This document shows, one piece after another, positions 1 through 8,735 of a stretch of 64,000 nt of DNA. Below the pieces are notes generated by a model that saw nothing but the letters and a program-made list of their open reading frames with translations, was not told the DNA's origin and ran no database searches. The stretch's first letter is position 1; every line of letters begins with the position of its first letter. A program made the translations under genes and the position numbers. Source of the DNA: Pseudomonas sp. HS6 (lineage in GTDB: Bacteria > Pseudomonadota > Gammaproteobacteria > Pseudomonadales > Pseudomonadaceae); contig NZ_CP067412.1 of the NCBI RefSeq assembly GCF_023375815.1, positions 1,364,001 through 1,428,000 of the forward strand, given 5' to 3'.

Positions 1-318
1 TGTGTCGTCGGTGGCAATCACCAGCAATTGGCCCGGCGAAAACAGCAAACCGCAGGACGACACCTCGAACGCCAGGCTGCCGCCGCCGGAGTAGTTCTCC
101 GGGCGCTTCCAGATCAGGAACAGATGATCGGGATGGAACTCGATCCTCGACACCTCGTCCGGGTCCAGCGCCGAGGCCAGCGCGTGTTCATCGAGTTTGA
201 AGTGACTGTGCAGCAAATCGCGCTCGGCAGCGTCGGGGTTGCTGAATAGCATCACCTCAGCGTCCAGCCGCTCGACGCGCTGCAAGGCGCCGTGGCTCAG
301 TGCAAAGCTGTTGATCAT
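1..318 (-). CDS. CorA-family magnesium/divalent cation transporter, N-terminal part (truncated by window edge)
   Basis: The minus-strand reading frame opens with ATG at 318 and runs open to base 1, giving 106 residues. It begins MINSFALSHGALQRVE and has the acidic, hydrophobic pattern of the cytoplasmic N-terminal domain of CorA/ZntB-like channels, with an LDPDEVSRIEFHPDHL stretch that fits the family's cytoplasmic funnel. The pore helix and GMN motif would lie outside the window, so the transport role is inferred from the N-terminal domain alone. It starts 7 bases after the stop of the ATP-grasp gene and is probably co-transcribed with it. The substrate (Mg2+, Co2+ or Zn2+ efflux) cannot be told from this piece. 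Confidence 0.75.
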   Translation of the reverse strand, partial: MINSFALSHGALQRVERLDAEVMLFSNPDAAERDLLHSHFKLDEHALASALDPDEVSRIEFHPDHLFLIWKRPENYSGGGSLAFEVSSCGLLFSPGQLLVIATDDT

Positions 319-325
319 CGGCCGG

Positions 326-1900
326 TCACCAGGCCTGGCCGCGGCGCTTGAGTTCCAGACGCCTCACGAACTCCTCCAGTACCAGCGAATACAGATCGTC
401 TTGCAAGTACGCGTCTTCGATGCCGGCGTCGAGGTTCGGGTTGTCGTTGACCTCGATCACCACCACCTTGTCGCCCGCCTGCTTCAAATCGACGCCGTAT
501 AAGCCATCGCCGATCAGGTTGGCGGTCTTCACCGCCAGTTCAACCACGGCACGCGGCGCTTCGTGGATCGCCAGCGTGCGGCATTCGCCGTTGACGTCCT
601 GACCCTTGGCCTTGTGGTTGTAGATCTGCCAGTGCCCCTTGGACATGAAGTACTGGCAGGCAAAGATCGGTTTGCGGTTAAGCACGCCGATGCGCCAGTC
701 GTACTCGGTGTAGAAAAACTCCTGGGCCAGCAACAGCACCGAATGTTCGAACAGTTCGGCGGTGGCCTCCAGCAAGGCCTGTTGGCTCTCGACCTTGATA
801 ACGCCTCGGGAAAAACATCCGTCGGGAATTTTCAGTACCAACGGGAAACCGAGGCGCTCGCCGACACGTTCGAAGTCTTCCGGTCGTTCCTTGTAGAGAA
901 TTTCCGTGGCCGGCATGCCCAGTTGATGGCTGTTCAGCAGGTCGGTGAGATAGACCTTGTTGGTGCAGCGCAGGATCGACGTCGGGTCGTCCATCACCAC
1001 CAGCCCTTCGCTCTCGGCTTTCTTGGCGAAGCGATAGGTGTGGTTGTCGACGCTGGTGGTCTCGCGGATCAGCAAGCCGTCGTATTCTGCCAGCCTCGCG
1101 TAGTCCTTGCGTTCGATCAGTTCGACATCGATGCCCATGCCTTTGCCGACCCGCACGAAGTTCTCCAGCGCTCGGGCGTTGGATGGCGGCAAGGCTTCCT
1201 GCGGATCATGCAGGATCGCCAGGTCATAACGCGCTACTTGCGGCGAACGCGGTACACGCCAGACCTTGCGGCTGAAACCGTCCAGCGCATTGGCGAACTG
1301 ATCTTCCTGATCATCGCGCAACTTGTGCAGGGCGCCGGATTTAATGCCTTCGATGTGCCAACCGTTAGTTCGACGGAATTCAACTAACAGAATCGGGCAC
1401 GGAAACACTTCAAACAATTGTCGGGCCAGATCCTGCAAAGGCTCGATGTGTGTTCTGCCGAAGTAAAGTGTCAAAGTAAAACCTTCGGTGTCACTGTAGA
1501 GGTGATGACTGAGGGCCTTTTCCAGGGTTTTATCGAGGTCATCCAGCGCCAGGCCGTAGAGAGATTTTCGGGTCAGTTCGCTGATGGTCCGCACCGACGG
1601 AATCACCTTGTGCCCCCGGGCCTCAGCCAGCAACGAGCAATAGTAGCCGTGCCCCAGATACTTGTAGCTGCGGCACAGGTTGATCACCTGCACCCGTTTT
1701 CCCGGCTCGCTGTCGGGAGGTTGCTCAAGGTACTCCTGCGCCGACAGGATGTCTTCGCTGGGAAAGTAAGAAGCCCAGTCTTCCTTGCGTTCGACGATGA
1801 TCAACACTTGACTGGAAGTCCTGATCTGCGGTTTTAAATAAGTTGCCGGTGGCAAACTTTGACTGGATACTTCGCGCCAATGACCCTGTACCGCTGACAT
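326..1900 (-). CDS. RimK-like ATP-grasp ligase with RLAN N-terminal domain
   Basis: A protein of 524 residues. I chose the ATG at 1900 (MSAVQGHWREV) because a longer frame to 2047 would run through the divergent gene's promoter and start. The N-terminal ~200 residues match the RimK-like ATP-grasp N-terminal (RLAN) type, and the C-terminal ~300 form an ATP-grasp fold with the ATP-binding stretch GFPLVLKIPDG and the metal-binding end VVVIEVNDNPNLDAG. The family forms amide bonds between a carboxylate and an amine using ATP, as RimK adds glutamate to ribosomal protein S6. The substrate here is unknown. It lies back to back with a GNAT-C39 fusion gene, a pairing I recall as recurrent in Pseudomonas, which points to peptide or amino-acid conjugate chemistry. 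Confidence 0.85.
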   Translation of the reverse strand: MSAVQGHWREVSSQSLPPATYLKPQIRTSSQVLIIVERKEDWASYFPSEDILSAQEYLEQPPDSEPGKRVQVINLCRSYKYLGHGYYCSLLAEARGHKVIPSVRTISELTRKSLYGLALDDLDKTLEKALSHHLYSDTEGFTLTLYFGRTHIEPLQDLARQLFEVFPCPILLVEFRRTNGWHIEGIKSGALHKLRDDQEDQFANALDGFSRKVWRVPRSPQVARYDLAILHDPQEALPPSNARALENFVRVGKGMGIDVELIERKDYARLAEYDGLLIRETTSVDNHTYRFAKKAESEGLVVMDDPTSILRCTNKVYLTDLLNSHQLGMPATEILYKERPEDFERVGERLGFPLVLKIPDGCFSRGVIKVESQQALLEATAELFEHSVLLLAQEFFYTEYDWRIGVLNRKPIFACQYFMSKGHWQIYNHKAKGQDVNGECRTLAIHEAPRAVVELAVKTANLIGDGLYGVDLKQAGDKVVVIEVNDNPNLDAGIEDAYLQDDLYSLVLEEFVRRLELKRRGQAW

Positions 1901-1992
1901 AGAAATTGATCCGTTGGAGAACAAGACCTTTTCTATTAAGCACGAACTTTTTCGAAAGTCCCGTTTCGTTACGCAACTTTTACGGCGGTCAT
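1901..1992. promoter_or_regulatory. Divergent promoter region between the ATP-grasp and GNAT-C39 genes
   Basis: A relatively A/T-rich 92-base gap separates the two divergent starts (ATG at 1900 on minus, ATG at 1993 on plus), so both promoters must lie here or inside the opposite gene's 5' end. I see no clear operator. The shared gap supports joint control. Confidence 0.5.
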
Positions 1993-3096
1993 ATGAACAC
2001 TGTTTTTCGCTTGGCGACAGTTGATGATTTACCGGCGCTGCTGGCACTGGAAATGCACTGTTTCACCACGGACCGGCTCACCCGCCGCAGCTTTCAATGG
2101 ATGATTACCCGCGCCCACGGCCAGTTGCTGGTGGCCGAGCGCGAGGGGCAATTGCTGGGTTATGCGCTGGTGCTGTTTCATCGCGGCACGTCGCTTGCGC
2201 GGTTGTATTCCATCGCCATTTCCCCCGGAGCCCGGGGCGGTGGCCTGGGCAAGCAATTGCTGCAGCGCATCGAGGCCTGCGCCCTTGAGCACGACTGCGC
2301 TTACCTGCGGCTAGAGGTGCGCACTGACAACCCCGCCGCCATCGCGTTGTACGAACGCAGTGGCTATCGGCGCTTTGCGTTGATTCACGACTACTACGAA
2401 GACCACGCGGACGCCTTGCGTCTGGAAAAACGCATCCTTCAACATCACGACTCACGCAGTATCAAGGTGCCCTATTACCGGCAGACCACCGATTTCACCT
2501 GTGGCCCAGCTTGTTTGCTGATGGCCATGGGCGCATTGCAAGCTGATCGCCTGCTGGAGCGCCGCGAGGAATTGCAGCTCTGGCGCGAAGCGACCACCGT
2601 GTTCATGACCGCCGGCCACGGCGGTTGCAGCCCTCAAGGTCTGGCGTTGGCGGCATGGCGCCGAGGGTTTCGTGTGCGCTTGCAACTGAGCATGAGCGGG
2701 CCGTTGTTTCTCGATGGCGTGCGTGACGCGCATAAAAAAGACGTCATGCGCCTGGTGCATGACGAGTTCATGGCACAACTGAACGACACAGACGTTGATC
2801 AGATCATCGGCACGACACTGGATCTACCCCGACTGCTCAACGCTGGCGGACAACCGTTGGTGCTGATCAGCAGCTATCGTCTGACCCGCTCCAAATCACC
2901 GCACTGGGTGATCGTCACCGACTGCGATGAAGATTTCGTTTACCTGCATGACCCGGATGTCGACCACAGCCAGCATCGCCAGCCCATGGACTGCCAGCAC
3001 GTGCCGGTTAGCCATGGGGAGTTCGAGAAGATGTGCCGGTTCGGACGCGGCAAGCTGCGGGCGGCGGTAGTGCTCTACGCCCGCTCACCCGCATGA
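1993..3096 (+). CDS. GNAT acetyltransferase fused to peptidase C39-like domain
   Basis: The product has 367 residues, starting at the ATG in the sequence gtcatATGAACACTG. Residues 1 to about 150 are a GNAT fold with the acetyl-CoA loop ISPGARGGGLGKQLL (around 77-90). Residues about 155-365 are a C39-type papain-like domain: C170 in DFTCGPAC, H304 in SPHWVIVTD and D320 in YLHDPD fit the catalytic Cys-His-Asp order. True bacteriocin C39 peptidases are fused to ABC exporters, but none is present. The fusion with an acetyltransferase next to a divergent RLAN-RimK ligase suggests one enzyme ligates, another acetylates, and the peptidase trims or transfers a peptide-like product. No signal peptide is seen, so cytoplasmic. 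Substrate unknown. Confidence 0.85.
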   Translation: MNTVFRLATVDDLPALLALEMHCFTTDRLTRRSFQWMITRAHGQLLVAEREGQLLGYALVLFHRGTSLARLYSIAISPGARGGGLGKQLLQRIEACALEHDCAYLRLEVRTDNPAAIALYERSGYRRFALIHDYYEDHADALRLEKRILQHHDSRSIKVPYYRQTTDFTCGPACLLMAMGALQADRLLERREELQLWREATTVFMTAGHGGCSPQGLALAAWRRGFRVRLQLSMSGPLFLDGVRDAHKKDVMRLVHDEFMAQLNDTDVDQIIGTTLDLPRLLNAGGQPLVLISSYRLTRSKSPHWVIVTDCDEDFVYLHDPDVDHSQHRQPMDCQHVPVSHGEFEKMCRFGRGKLRAAVVLYARSPA

Positions 3097-3101
3097 CGTG
3101 T

Positions 3102-4247
3102 TTATTTGAGTCCGATCTTGTACAGCGAGCCGTCGGACTCATCCGTCAAAACATACAGGTAACCATCCGGCCCCTGACGTACATCGCGAATCCGCTGCTT
3201 CAAGTCGCCCAGCAAACGCTCTTCATGCACGACCTTGTCGCCATCGAATTGCAGGCGGATCAGCTCCTGGGTGACCAGCGCGCCGATGAACACGTTGTGC
3301 TGCCAGGGTTTGAAGAGATCGGCATCGTAGAACGCCATGCCGGTGACACCCGGTGATTTTTCCCAGACATGATGCGGGGCGACAGTGCCTTCGACGGTTT
3401 TACCCTGGGCTTCCGGAATGGGCTGCATCGAATAGTTGATGCCGTGAGTTGCCAGCGGCCAGCCGTAGTTCTTGCCGCGCTCGATGATGTTCACCTCGTC
3501 GCCACCGCGCGGGCCGTGCTCGTTCTCCCACAACGTGCCGGTCCATGGATTGAGCGCTGCGCCCTGCGGGTTGCGATGGCCATAGGACCAGATCTCCGGA
3601 CGCACGCCGGACTGGCCGACAAACGGGTTGTCATCCGGCACCTTGCCGTCCGGATAGATCCGCACGACTTTGCCCTGCAGCTTGTCCAGATCCTGCGCAG
3701 TGGGTCGGTCGTTGTTTTCGCCGAGGGTGATGAACAGATAACCGTCACGGTCGAACACCAGTCGCGAGCCAAAGTGGTTGCCGACCGACAGCTTCGGTTC
3801 CTGACGGAAAATAACAGTAAAGTCCTTGAGTGATTTCAGGTCATCCGACAGGCGCCCGCGCCCGACTGCAGTCCCGGCCTTGTCGCCGGCGCCACCGCCC
3901 TCAGCGTACAACAGGTACACCAGACGATCCTGTTTGAAGTCCGGCGACAGCACCACGTCCAGCAATCCGCCCTGCCCTTTGGCCCAGACCTTCGGAACGC
4001 CCTCGATTGGTGCCGATCGTTTGCCGTCCACGCCTACTACCCGCAGGTTGCCCGGACGCTCGGTCACCAGCATGCCCTGACGATCCGGCAAGAACGCCAA
4101 AGCCCATGGATGCTCAAGCCCCTGGGTGATGGTGGTGACTTCAAGGGTGCCCTGCTCGCTTTGCAATTCTTTGGGGGCGGCGGCAAATGCCGGGGCGCAG
4201 ATCACTGCGCTGGCACACAGGCCGGCTAAAAGGGTTTTACGCAACAT
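3102..4247 (-). CDS. PQQ-dependent aldose sugar dehydrogenase-like (YliI type), periplasmic
   Basis: The start is the ATG at 4247, preceded by AAAGGAA; the 381-residue product opens with a signal peptide (MLRKTLLAGLCASAVICAPAFA). The rest is a soluble-glucose-dehydrogenase-like beta-propeller: GLEHPWALAFLPDR near the start of the mature protein, then HRNPQGAALNPWTG and WENEHGPRGGDEVN, which are typical family signatures. YliI-type enzymes oxidise aldose sugars in the periplasm with PQQ. Substrate and electron acceptor are inferred from the family. It converges with the GNAT-C39 gene, with only 5 bases between the stops. Confidence 0.85.
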   Translation of the reverse strand: MLRKTLLAGLCASAVICAPAFAAAPKELQSEQGTLEVTTITQGLEHPWALAFLPDRQGMLVTERPGNLRVVGVDGKRSAPIEGVPKVWAKGQGGLLDVVLSPDFKQDRLVYLLYAEGGGAGDKAGTAVGRGRLSDDLKSLKDFTVIFRQEPKLSVGNHFGSRLVFDRDGYLFITLGENNDRPTAQDLDKLQGKVVRIYPDGKVPDDNPFVGQSGVRPEIWSYGHRNPQGAALNPWTGTLWENEHGPRGGDEVNIIERGKNYGWPLATHGINYSMQPIPEAQGKTVEGTVAPHHVWEKSPGVTGMAFYDADLFKPWQHNVFIGALVTQELIRLQFDGDKVVHEERLLGDLKQRIRDVRQGPDGYLYVLTDESDGSLYKIGLK

Positions 4248-4297
4248 GCACGATTCCTTTTGTTCGATTGAAGGGCTGACAGAAACGGTTCTGCCAT

Positions 4298-4621
4298 TCA
4301 ACGGTTGCTCTCGCCGTCACGGGCGGGTGGGTTGGGAATGAATTTCGGCGGGGTGCTCGGCACCGAACGCAGTGGCTGGCCATTGCCGATGCCGCCGTTT
4401 TCCACGGTGGGCGGTCGAGGGACGGGGACGGTATTCGGCCCGCGTATCACCGGACTGGCGGGCTGTGTGCCCTGCATGCTGTTGGGATTGGCCCGGTGAA
4501 TCGGGCTGTTGTAAGGATTGTTGCTGTTGCCACTGGGGCTTTGCGCCAGCAACAGGGCATCGGCGTGAATCAGCCCGCCACTGAGGGCCAGCAATGCGAT
4601 GCCAAGCAGAAAACGGTTCAT
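4298..4621 (-). CDS. Small exported proline/asparagine-rich protein of unknown function
   Basis: A protein of 107 residues from the ATG at 4621. The first ~22 residues are a signal peptide (MNRFLLGIALLALSGGLIHA). The mature part is low in complexity and rich in Pro, Asn, Gly and Ser (SGNSNNPYNSP, PVPRPPTVENGG) with no domain I recognise. A longer frame to 4711 exists, but its extra residues do not look like coding sequence and would remove the clear signal peptide. It lies upstream of the sugar dehydrogenase on the same strand (50 bases between), so the two may share a transcript. Confidence 0.6.
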   Translation of the reverse strand: MNRFLLGIALLALSGGLIHADALLLAQSPSGNSNNPYNSPIHRANPNSMQGTQPASPVIRGPNTVPVPRPPTVENGGIGNGQPLRSVPSTPPKFIPNPPARDGESNR

Positions 4622-4811
4622 GAACGGCCTCTCTCGATGCACGTGGGTTAGAGCCTTCGAGTCCACGCTACGCCGAGGGTTCGGATTTGTTAACCCGTCA
4701 TCGATAAACAAGGTGTAACACGGTTTGACCTGCCTCCCGCCCCCCCCGAAGACAGTGGAAACTTTTGCGCCGGGCCGCAGGTCACCCGAACATCACTCGG
4801 AGAACGTCACC

Positions 4812-5672
4812 ATGGCTCGGGCAATCTGGAAAGGCGCAATCAGTTTCGGTCTGGTGCACATCCCCGTGGCGCTGGTCTCGGCAACCTCATCCCAGGGTGT
4901 GGATTTCGATTGGCTGGACAGCCGCAGCATGGACCCGGTTGGCTATAAACGGGTCAACAAGGTCACTGGCAAGGAAGTCACCAAAGAGCACATCGTCAAA
5001 GGCGTGCAGTTCGAGAAAGGTCGCTATGTGGTGCTCAGCGAGGAGGAAATCCGTTCGGCGCACCCGGTTTCGACCCAGACCATCGACATCTTTGCCTTCG
5101 TCGACAGCGAGCAGATCCCGCTACAAAACATCGACACGCCCTACTACCTGGCCCCAGACAAGCGCGGCGGCAAAGTCTACGCGTTGCTGCGGGAAACCCT
5201 GAGCAAGACGCACAAGGTCGCCCTCGCCCGCGTGGTTTTACACACGCGCCAGTATCTGGCGGCGTTGATGCCGCTGGAATCGGCACTGGTATTGGTGAAG
5301 TTGCGTTGGCCCCAGGAGGTGCGGAGCCTCGATGAACTGGCGCTGGGCAGCGATGTGAGCGACCCAAAACTGGCCAAGGCCGAACTGGATATGGCCAAGC
5401 GCCTTGTGGAGGACATGAGCGCCGACTGGAAGCCCGAGGATTACACCGACGAATTTGAAGACAAGATCATGGCCCTGGTGGACAAGAAGGCCCATGAAGG
5501 CAAGATCGAGGACGTTGAAACCGTTGACGGCGAAGAAGAGCGCAAATCTGCTGATGTGATCGACTTGACCGAACTGCTCAAGCGCAGTCTCGGCGGGAAA
5601 TCTCCGGCCAAACCGGCGAAGAAGACCGCGAGCAAGGCTACTGCGGCGAAAAAGACCAAAAAAGCGTCGTAA
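4812..5672 (+). CDS. ku: Ku protein, non-homologous end-joining DNA-end binder
   Basis: The product has 286 residues from an ATG preceded by GGAG. It begins MARAIWKGAISFGLVHIPVAL, the hallmark of bacterial Ku, and carries the single Ku core domain to about residue 230, then a lysine/alanine-rich tail (AKPAKKTASKATAAKKTKKAS) of the type that contacts DNA and LigD. Homodimeric Ku threads onto double-strand breaks and recruits the LigD ligase/polymerase. No ligD is present in the window, so the partner must lie elsewhere. The gene stands alone, with a divergent small exported gene upstream and a terminator after it. Confidence 0.97.
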   Translation: MARAIWKGAISFGLVHIPVALVSATSSQGVDFDWLDSRSMDPVGYKRVNKVTGKEVTKEHIVKGVQFEKGRYVVLSEEEIRSAHPVSTQTIDIFAFVDSEQIPLQNIDTPYYLAPDKRGGKVYALLRETLSKTHKVALARVVLHTRQYLAALMPLESALVLVKLRWPQEVRSLDELALGSDVSDPKLAKAELDMAKRLVEDMSADWKPEDYTDEFEDKIMALVDKKAHEGKIEDVETVDGEEERKSADVIDLTELLKRSLGGKSPAKPAKKTASKATAAKKTKKAS

Positions 5673-5678
5673 AAATGA

Positions 5679-5712
5679 AATCGGGCGACTGTCTTTCAAC
5701 AATCGCCCGATT
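5679..5712. terminator. Bidirectional hairpin between ku and lpxO
   Basis: A perfect 10-base stem AATCGGGCGA (5679-5688) pairs with TCGCCCGATT (5703-5712), preceded on the minus-strand side by an A-run that reads as a T-run for lpxO. It sits between two convergent stops, so it can serve both genes. Confidence 0.75.
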
Positions 5713-5714
5713 CA

Positions 5715-6614
5715 TCAGATCAGAATGAAGATCGCCAGCAGACCGCCGAAGATCGCCCATTTTTCCAGGTAGTAGAGCTTGCGATTGCGCTTTTTCAGCT
5801 CTTTGCCACGCAGACGAATCTTGTAGATCTTGGTAAACAAACGGTTGATACCGCCGGTGCGGTCGCCCGCATCGTTTGGCGCACCGGCCGCCGACATCAC
5901 AGTGCGGCTGAACCAGCCGTTGAACGCAGCCGCCCAGCGATACTTCATCGGGCGCTCGACATCGCAGAACAGAATGATGCGGTTCTTGTCAGTGGTGTTT
6001 TCGGCGTAGTGAATGTAGGTCTCGTCGAACATCACCGCTTCACCGTCGCGCCAGTGATAGTTCTCGCCATCGACGTTGATGTAGCAACCGGCGTCGTTCG
6101 GCGTTTCCAGGCCCAGGTGATAACGGTAGGAACCGGCATACGGGTCGCGGTGACGCACCAGTTTCGAGCCTGGCGGGAGTTCGGCGAACATCGCGGCCTT
6201 GATGGAACCGATGCTCTGCACCAGTTCAGTGGTGCGCGGACACAGTTGCAGCGCCGACGGGTGGCTGTCGCCGTACCATTTCAGGTAGAAGCGCTTCCAG
6301 CCGGTCTTGAAGAAGGAATTGAAGCCGACATCGTCGTACTGGTTAGAACGCTTGATCTCGCCGGCACGCAGCAGCTTCTGGCCTTCTTCGCGGATTTCCT
6401 CCCAGTGAGCCTGCAACGGACTCAGATCGGGAAAATCCTTCGGATCGAGGTAGGGCTTGTTCGGATTCTTCGAGAACAGATAAAGGAAGCAGTTGATCGG
6501 CGCCAGGAACGTCGAATGATCACTCAGCTGACGGCCCAATTTGTGGCGCACACGACCACGAAGGTGAACGTATGCAATGGAAATGACATAAATAGCAGCA
6601 ATGATGAGTTTCAC
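5715..6614 (-). CDS. lpxO: LpxO, lipid A 2-hydroxylase (Fe(II)/2-oxoglutarate dioxygenase)
   Basis: This 299-residue reading starts at the GTG at 6614 (read M-KLIIAAIYVISIAY, my recollection of the usual family start); an alternative GTG at 6626 adds four residues. There is a hydrophobic helix at each end (residues 2-16 and the C-terminal WAIFGGLLAIFILI), with an aspartyl/asparaginyl beta-hydroxylase domain between. Likely iron and 2-oxoglutarate ligands are in RHRDPYAGSYRYHLGL and in the DGEAVMFDETYIHYAEN segment. LpxO hydroxylates the 2-position of a secondary acyl chain on lipid A at the inner membrane, which alters sensitivity to cationic peptides. No strong Shine-Dalgarno is visible before either GTG. 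Confidence 0.9.
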   Translation of the reverse strand: MKLIIAAIYVISIAYVHLRGRVRHKLGRQLSDHSTFLAPINCFLYLFSKNPNKPYLDPKDFPDLSPLQAHWEEIREEGQKLLRAGEIKRSNQYDDVGFNSFFKTGWKRFYLKWYGDSHPSALQLCPRTTELVQSIGSIKAAMFAELPPGSKLVRHRDPYAGSYRYHLGLETPNDAGCYINVDGENYHWRDGEAVMFDETYIHYAENTTDKNRIILFCDVERPMKYRWAAAFNGWFSRTVMSAAGAPNDAGDRTGGINRLFTKIYKIRLRGKELKKRNRKLYYLEKWAIFGGLLAIFILI

Positions 6615-7004
6615 GGAAATCGTCACACGTCAAAAGTGAACAAACTGCCGCCTTTCTGGCATTGGCCAAAGGTCTGTGGCAGTGGTCTGAATACAAAACA
6701 GCGTCTCGGTGGCACATCCTTGAGCCCATGCCGGGCAAGGGCATTGGGTGAATGGATGGCATTTTAGCCACAGTTTGTAACCAATAGTGAACCTTCATCT
6801 GTGAAAAACTGTCCCGCGATTGCGCCAATTGGCATTCCGGGTGACACCGCCCTATCGCTTGAAGAGCCAGACCAGTACAATCGCCGCCAAACTTTAGCGC
6901 CCCCCCTTGGTTGATGACGGGAAATCCCGCCCCAGCGCACTTCGACTCGGGCCAAGCGCTCCGGCCGCACCCTCGCTACTCAGATTGCTTCGCAGGAAAA
7001 ACCT
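6615..7004. promoter_or_regulatory. Intergenic region of 390 bases between lpxO and the ABC-F gene
   Basis: Two divergent genes need promoters here. I see no convincing coding frame, RNA gene or named operator. A Shine-Dalgarno AGGAAA at 6994-6999 belongs to the TTG start at 7005. Confidence 0.5.
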
Positions 7005-8591
7005 TTGATTTCTACAGCTAACATCACGATGCAGTTCGGCGCCAAGCCGCTATTCGAAAACGTTTCGGTCAAATTCGGCGCGGGCAACCGTTACGGCCTG
7101 ATCGGCGCCAACGGTTGCGGCAAGTCGACCTTCATGAAAATCCTCGGCGGCGACCTCGATCCGTCCGGTGGTCAGGTCATGCTCGAGCCGAACGTGCGTC
7201 TGGGTAAGTTGCGCCAGGATCAGTTCGCCTACGAAGAATTCACCGTGATCGACACCGTGATCATGGGTCACGAAGAGCTGTGGAAGGTCAAGGCCGAGCG
7301 CGATCGCATCTACTCGCTGCCGGAAATGAGCGAAGAAGACGGCATGGCCGTGGCCGAGCTGGAAACCGAATTTGCTGAAATGGACGGCTACACCGCCGAA
7401 TCCCGCGCCGGCGAACTGTTGCTGGGCCTGGGTATCGGCATCGAGCAACACTTCGGCCCGATGAGCGAAGTGTCGCCGGGCTGGAAACTCCGCGTATTGC
7501 TGGCGCAGGCGCTGTTCTCCGATCCGGAAGTGCTGTTGCTCGACGAACCGACCAACCACCTGGACATCAACACCATTCGCTGGCTGGAAAACGTGCTGAC
7601 CCAGCGTAACAGCCTGATGATCATCATCTCCCACGACCGTCACTTCCTGAACAGCGTGTGCACCCACATGGCTGACCTGGACTACGGCGAGCTGCGTCTG
7701 TTCCCGGGCAACTACGACGAATACATGACCGTGGCGACCCAGTCCCGCGAGCAACTGCTGTCGGACAACGCCAAGAAGAAAGCGCAGATCTCGGAACTGC
7801 AATCGTTCGTCAGCCGCTTCTCGGCCAACGCCTCGAAAGCCAAGCAGGCCACGTCTCGCGCCAAGGCGATCGACAAAATCCAGCTGGCCGAGGTCAAGCC
7901 TTCGAGCCGTGTGAGCCCGTTCATCCGCTTCGACCAGAACAAGAAGCTGCACCGCCAGGCTGTCATGGTCGAAAAGATGGCCAAAGGTTTCGATGGCAAG
8001 CCATTGTTCAAAGACTTCAGCTTCCAGGTTGAAGCTGGCGAGCGTGTGGCGATCATCGGCCCGAACGGTATCGGCAAGACCACCCTGCTGCGCACCCTGG
8101 TCAACGAACTGACGCCGGATGCCGGTAGCGTCAAGTGGACCGACGCCGCGGAACTGGGCTACTACGCTCAGGACCACGCTCACGATTTCGAAGACGACGT
8201 CACCCTGTTCGACTGGATGGGTCAGTGGACTCAGGGCGAGCAGATGATTCGCGGTACTTTGGGGCGCATGCTGTTCTCCAACGACGAAATCCTCAAGTCG
8301 GTGAAGGTGATCTCCGGTGGTGAGCAAGGTCGCATGCTGTTCGGCAAGCTGATCCTGCAAAAGCCGAACGTGCTGATCATGGACGAACCGACCAACCACT
8401 TGGACATGGAATCGATCGAGGCGCTGAACCTGGCGCTGGAAAACTACCCGGGCACGCTGATTTTCGTCAGCCACGACCGTGAGTTCGTATCGTCCCTGGC
8501 CACGCGCATCATCGAGCTGACCCCGAGCGGCGTGACCGACTTCAGCGGCACTTACGACGACTACCTGCGTAGTCAGGGCGTCGTGTTCTAA
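7005..8591 (+). CDS. ybiT: ABC-F family ATPase, YbiT type (translation factor)
   Basis: The product has 528 residues and starts at TTG, chosen because AGGAAA lies seven to eight bases upstream and the next start would cut the first beta-strand. Two nucleotide-binding domains are joined without membrane segments: the first has Walker A GANGCGKS, Walker [13 protein letters not shown] and a degenerate signature (SPGWKLR in place of SGG); the second has [16 protein letters not shown] and [12 protein letters not shown]. The charged linker between them is the P-site tRNA-interaction motif region. It matches E. coli YbiT closely by memory, including the [16 protein letters not shown] segment. ABC-F proteins bind the ribosomal E-site and relieve stalling. 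Confidence 0.93.
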   Translation: MISTANITMQFGAKPLFENVSVKFGAGNRYGLIGANGCGKSTFMKILGGDLDPSGGQVMLEPNVRLGKLRQDQFAYEEFTVIDTVIMGHEELWKVKAERDRIYSLPEMSEEDGMAVAELETEFAEMDGYTAESRAGELLLGLGIGIEQHFGPMSEVSPGWKLRVLLAQALFSDPEVLLLDEPTNHLDINTIRWLENVLTQRNSLMIIISHDRHFLNSVCTHMADLDYGELRLFPGNYDEYMTVATQSREQLLSDNAKKKAQISELQSFVSRFSANASKAKQATSRAKAIDKIQLAEVKPSSRVSPFIRFDQNKKLHRQAVMVEKMAKGFDGKPLFKDFSFQVEAGERVAIIGPNGIGKTTLLRTLVNELTPDAGSVKWTDAAELGYYAQDHAHDFEDDVTLFDWMGQWTQGEQMIRGTLGRMLFSNDEILKSVKVISGGEQGRMLFGKLILQKPNVLIMDEPTNHLDMESIEALNLALENYPGTLIFVSHDREFVSSLATRIIELTPSGVTDFSGTYDDYLRSQGVVF

Positions 8592-8612
8592 GTCGAATCG
8601 AGCTGCAAATAG

Positions 8613-8645
8613 AAAGCCCTGTCCTTGTGACGGGGCTTTTTTTGC
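8613..8645 (+). terminator. Rho-independent terminator of the ABC-F gene
   Basis: AAAGCCCTGTC, a short loop, then GACGGGGCTTTTTTT: a GC stem followed by seven T, beginning about 20 bases after the stop. Confidence 0.9.
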
Positions 8646-8735
8646 GCCGAGGAAAAGATCGTTAGCCTGCTTCCTTTTATTTCGGCGCCAAGCCATGATG
8701 CGGACTCTCCCACCGCCGCCCGCGAACGAGCCCTC

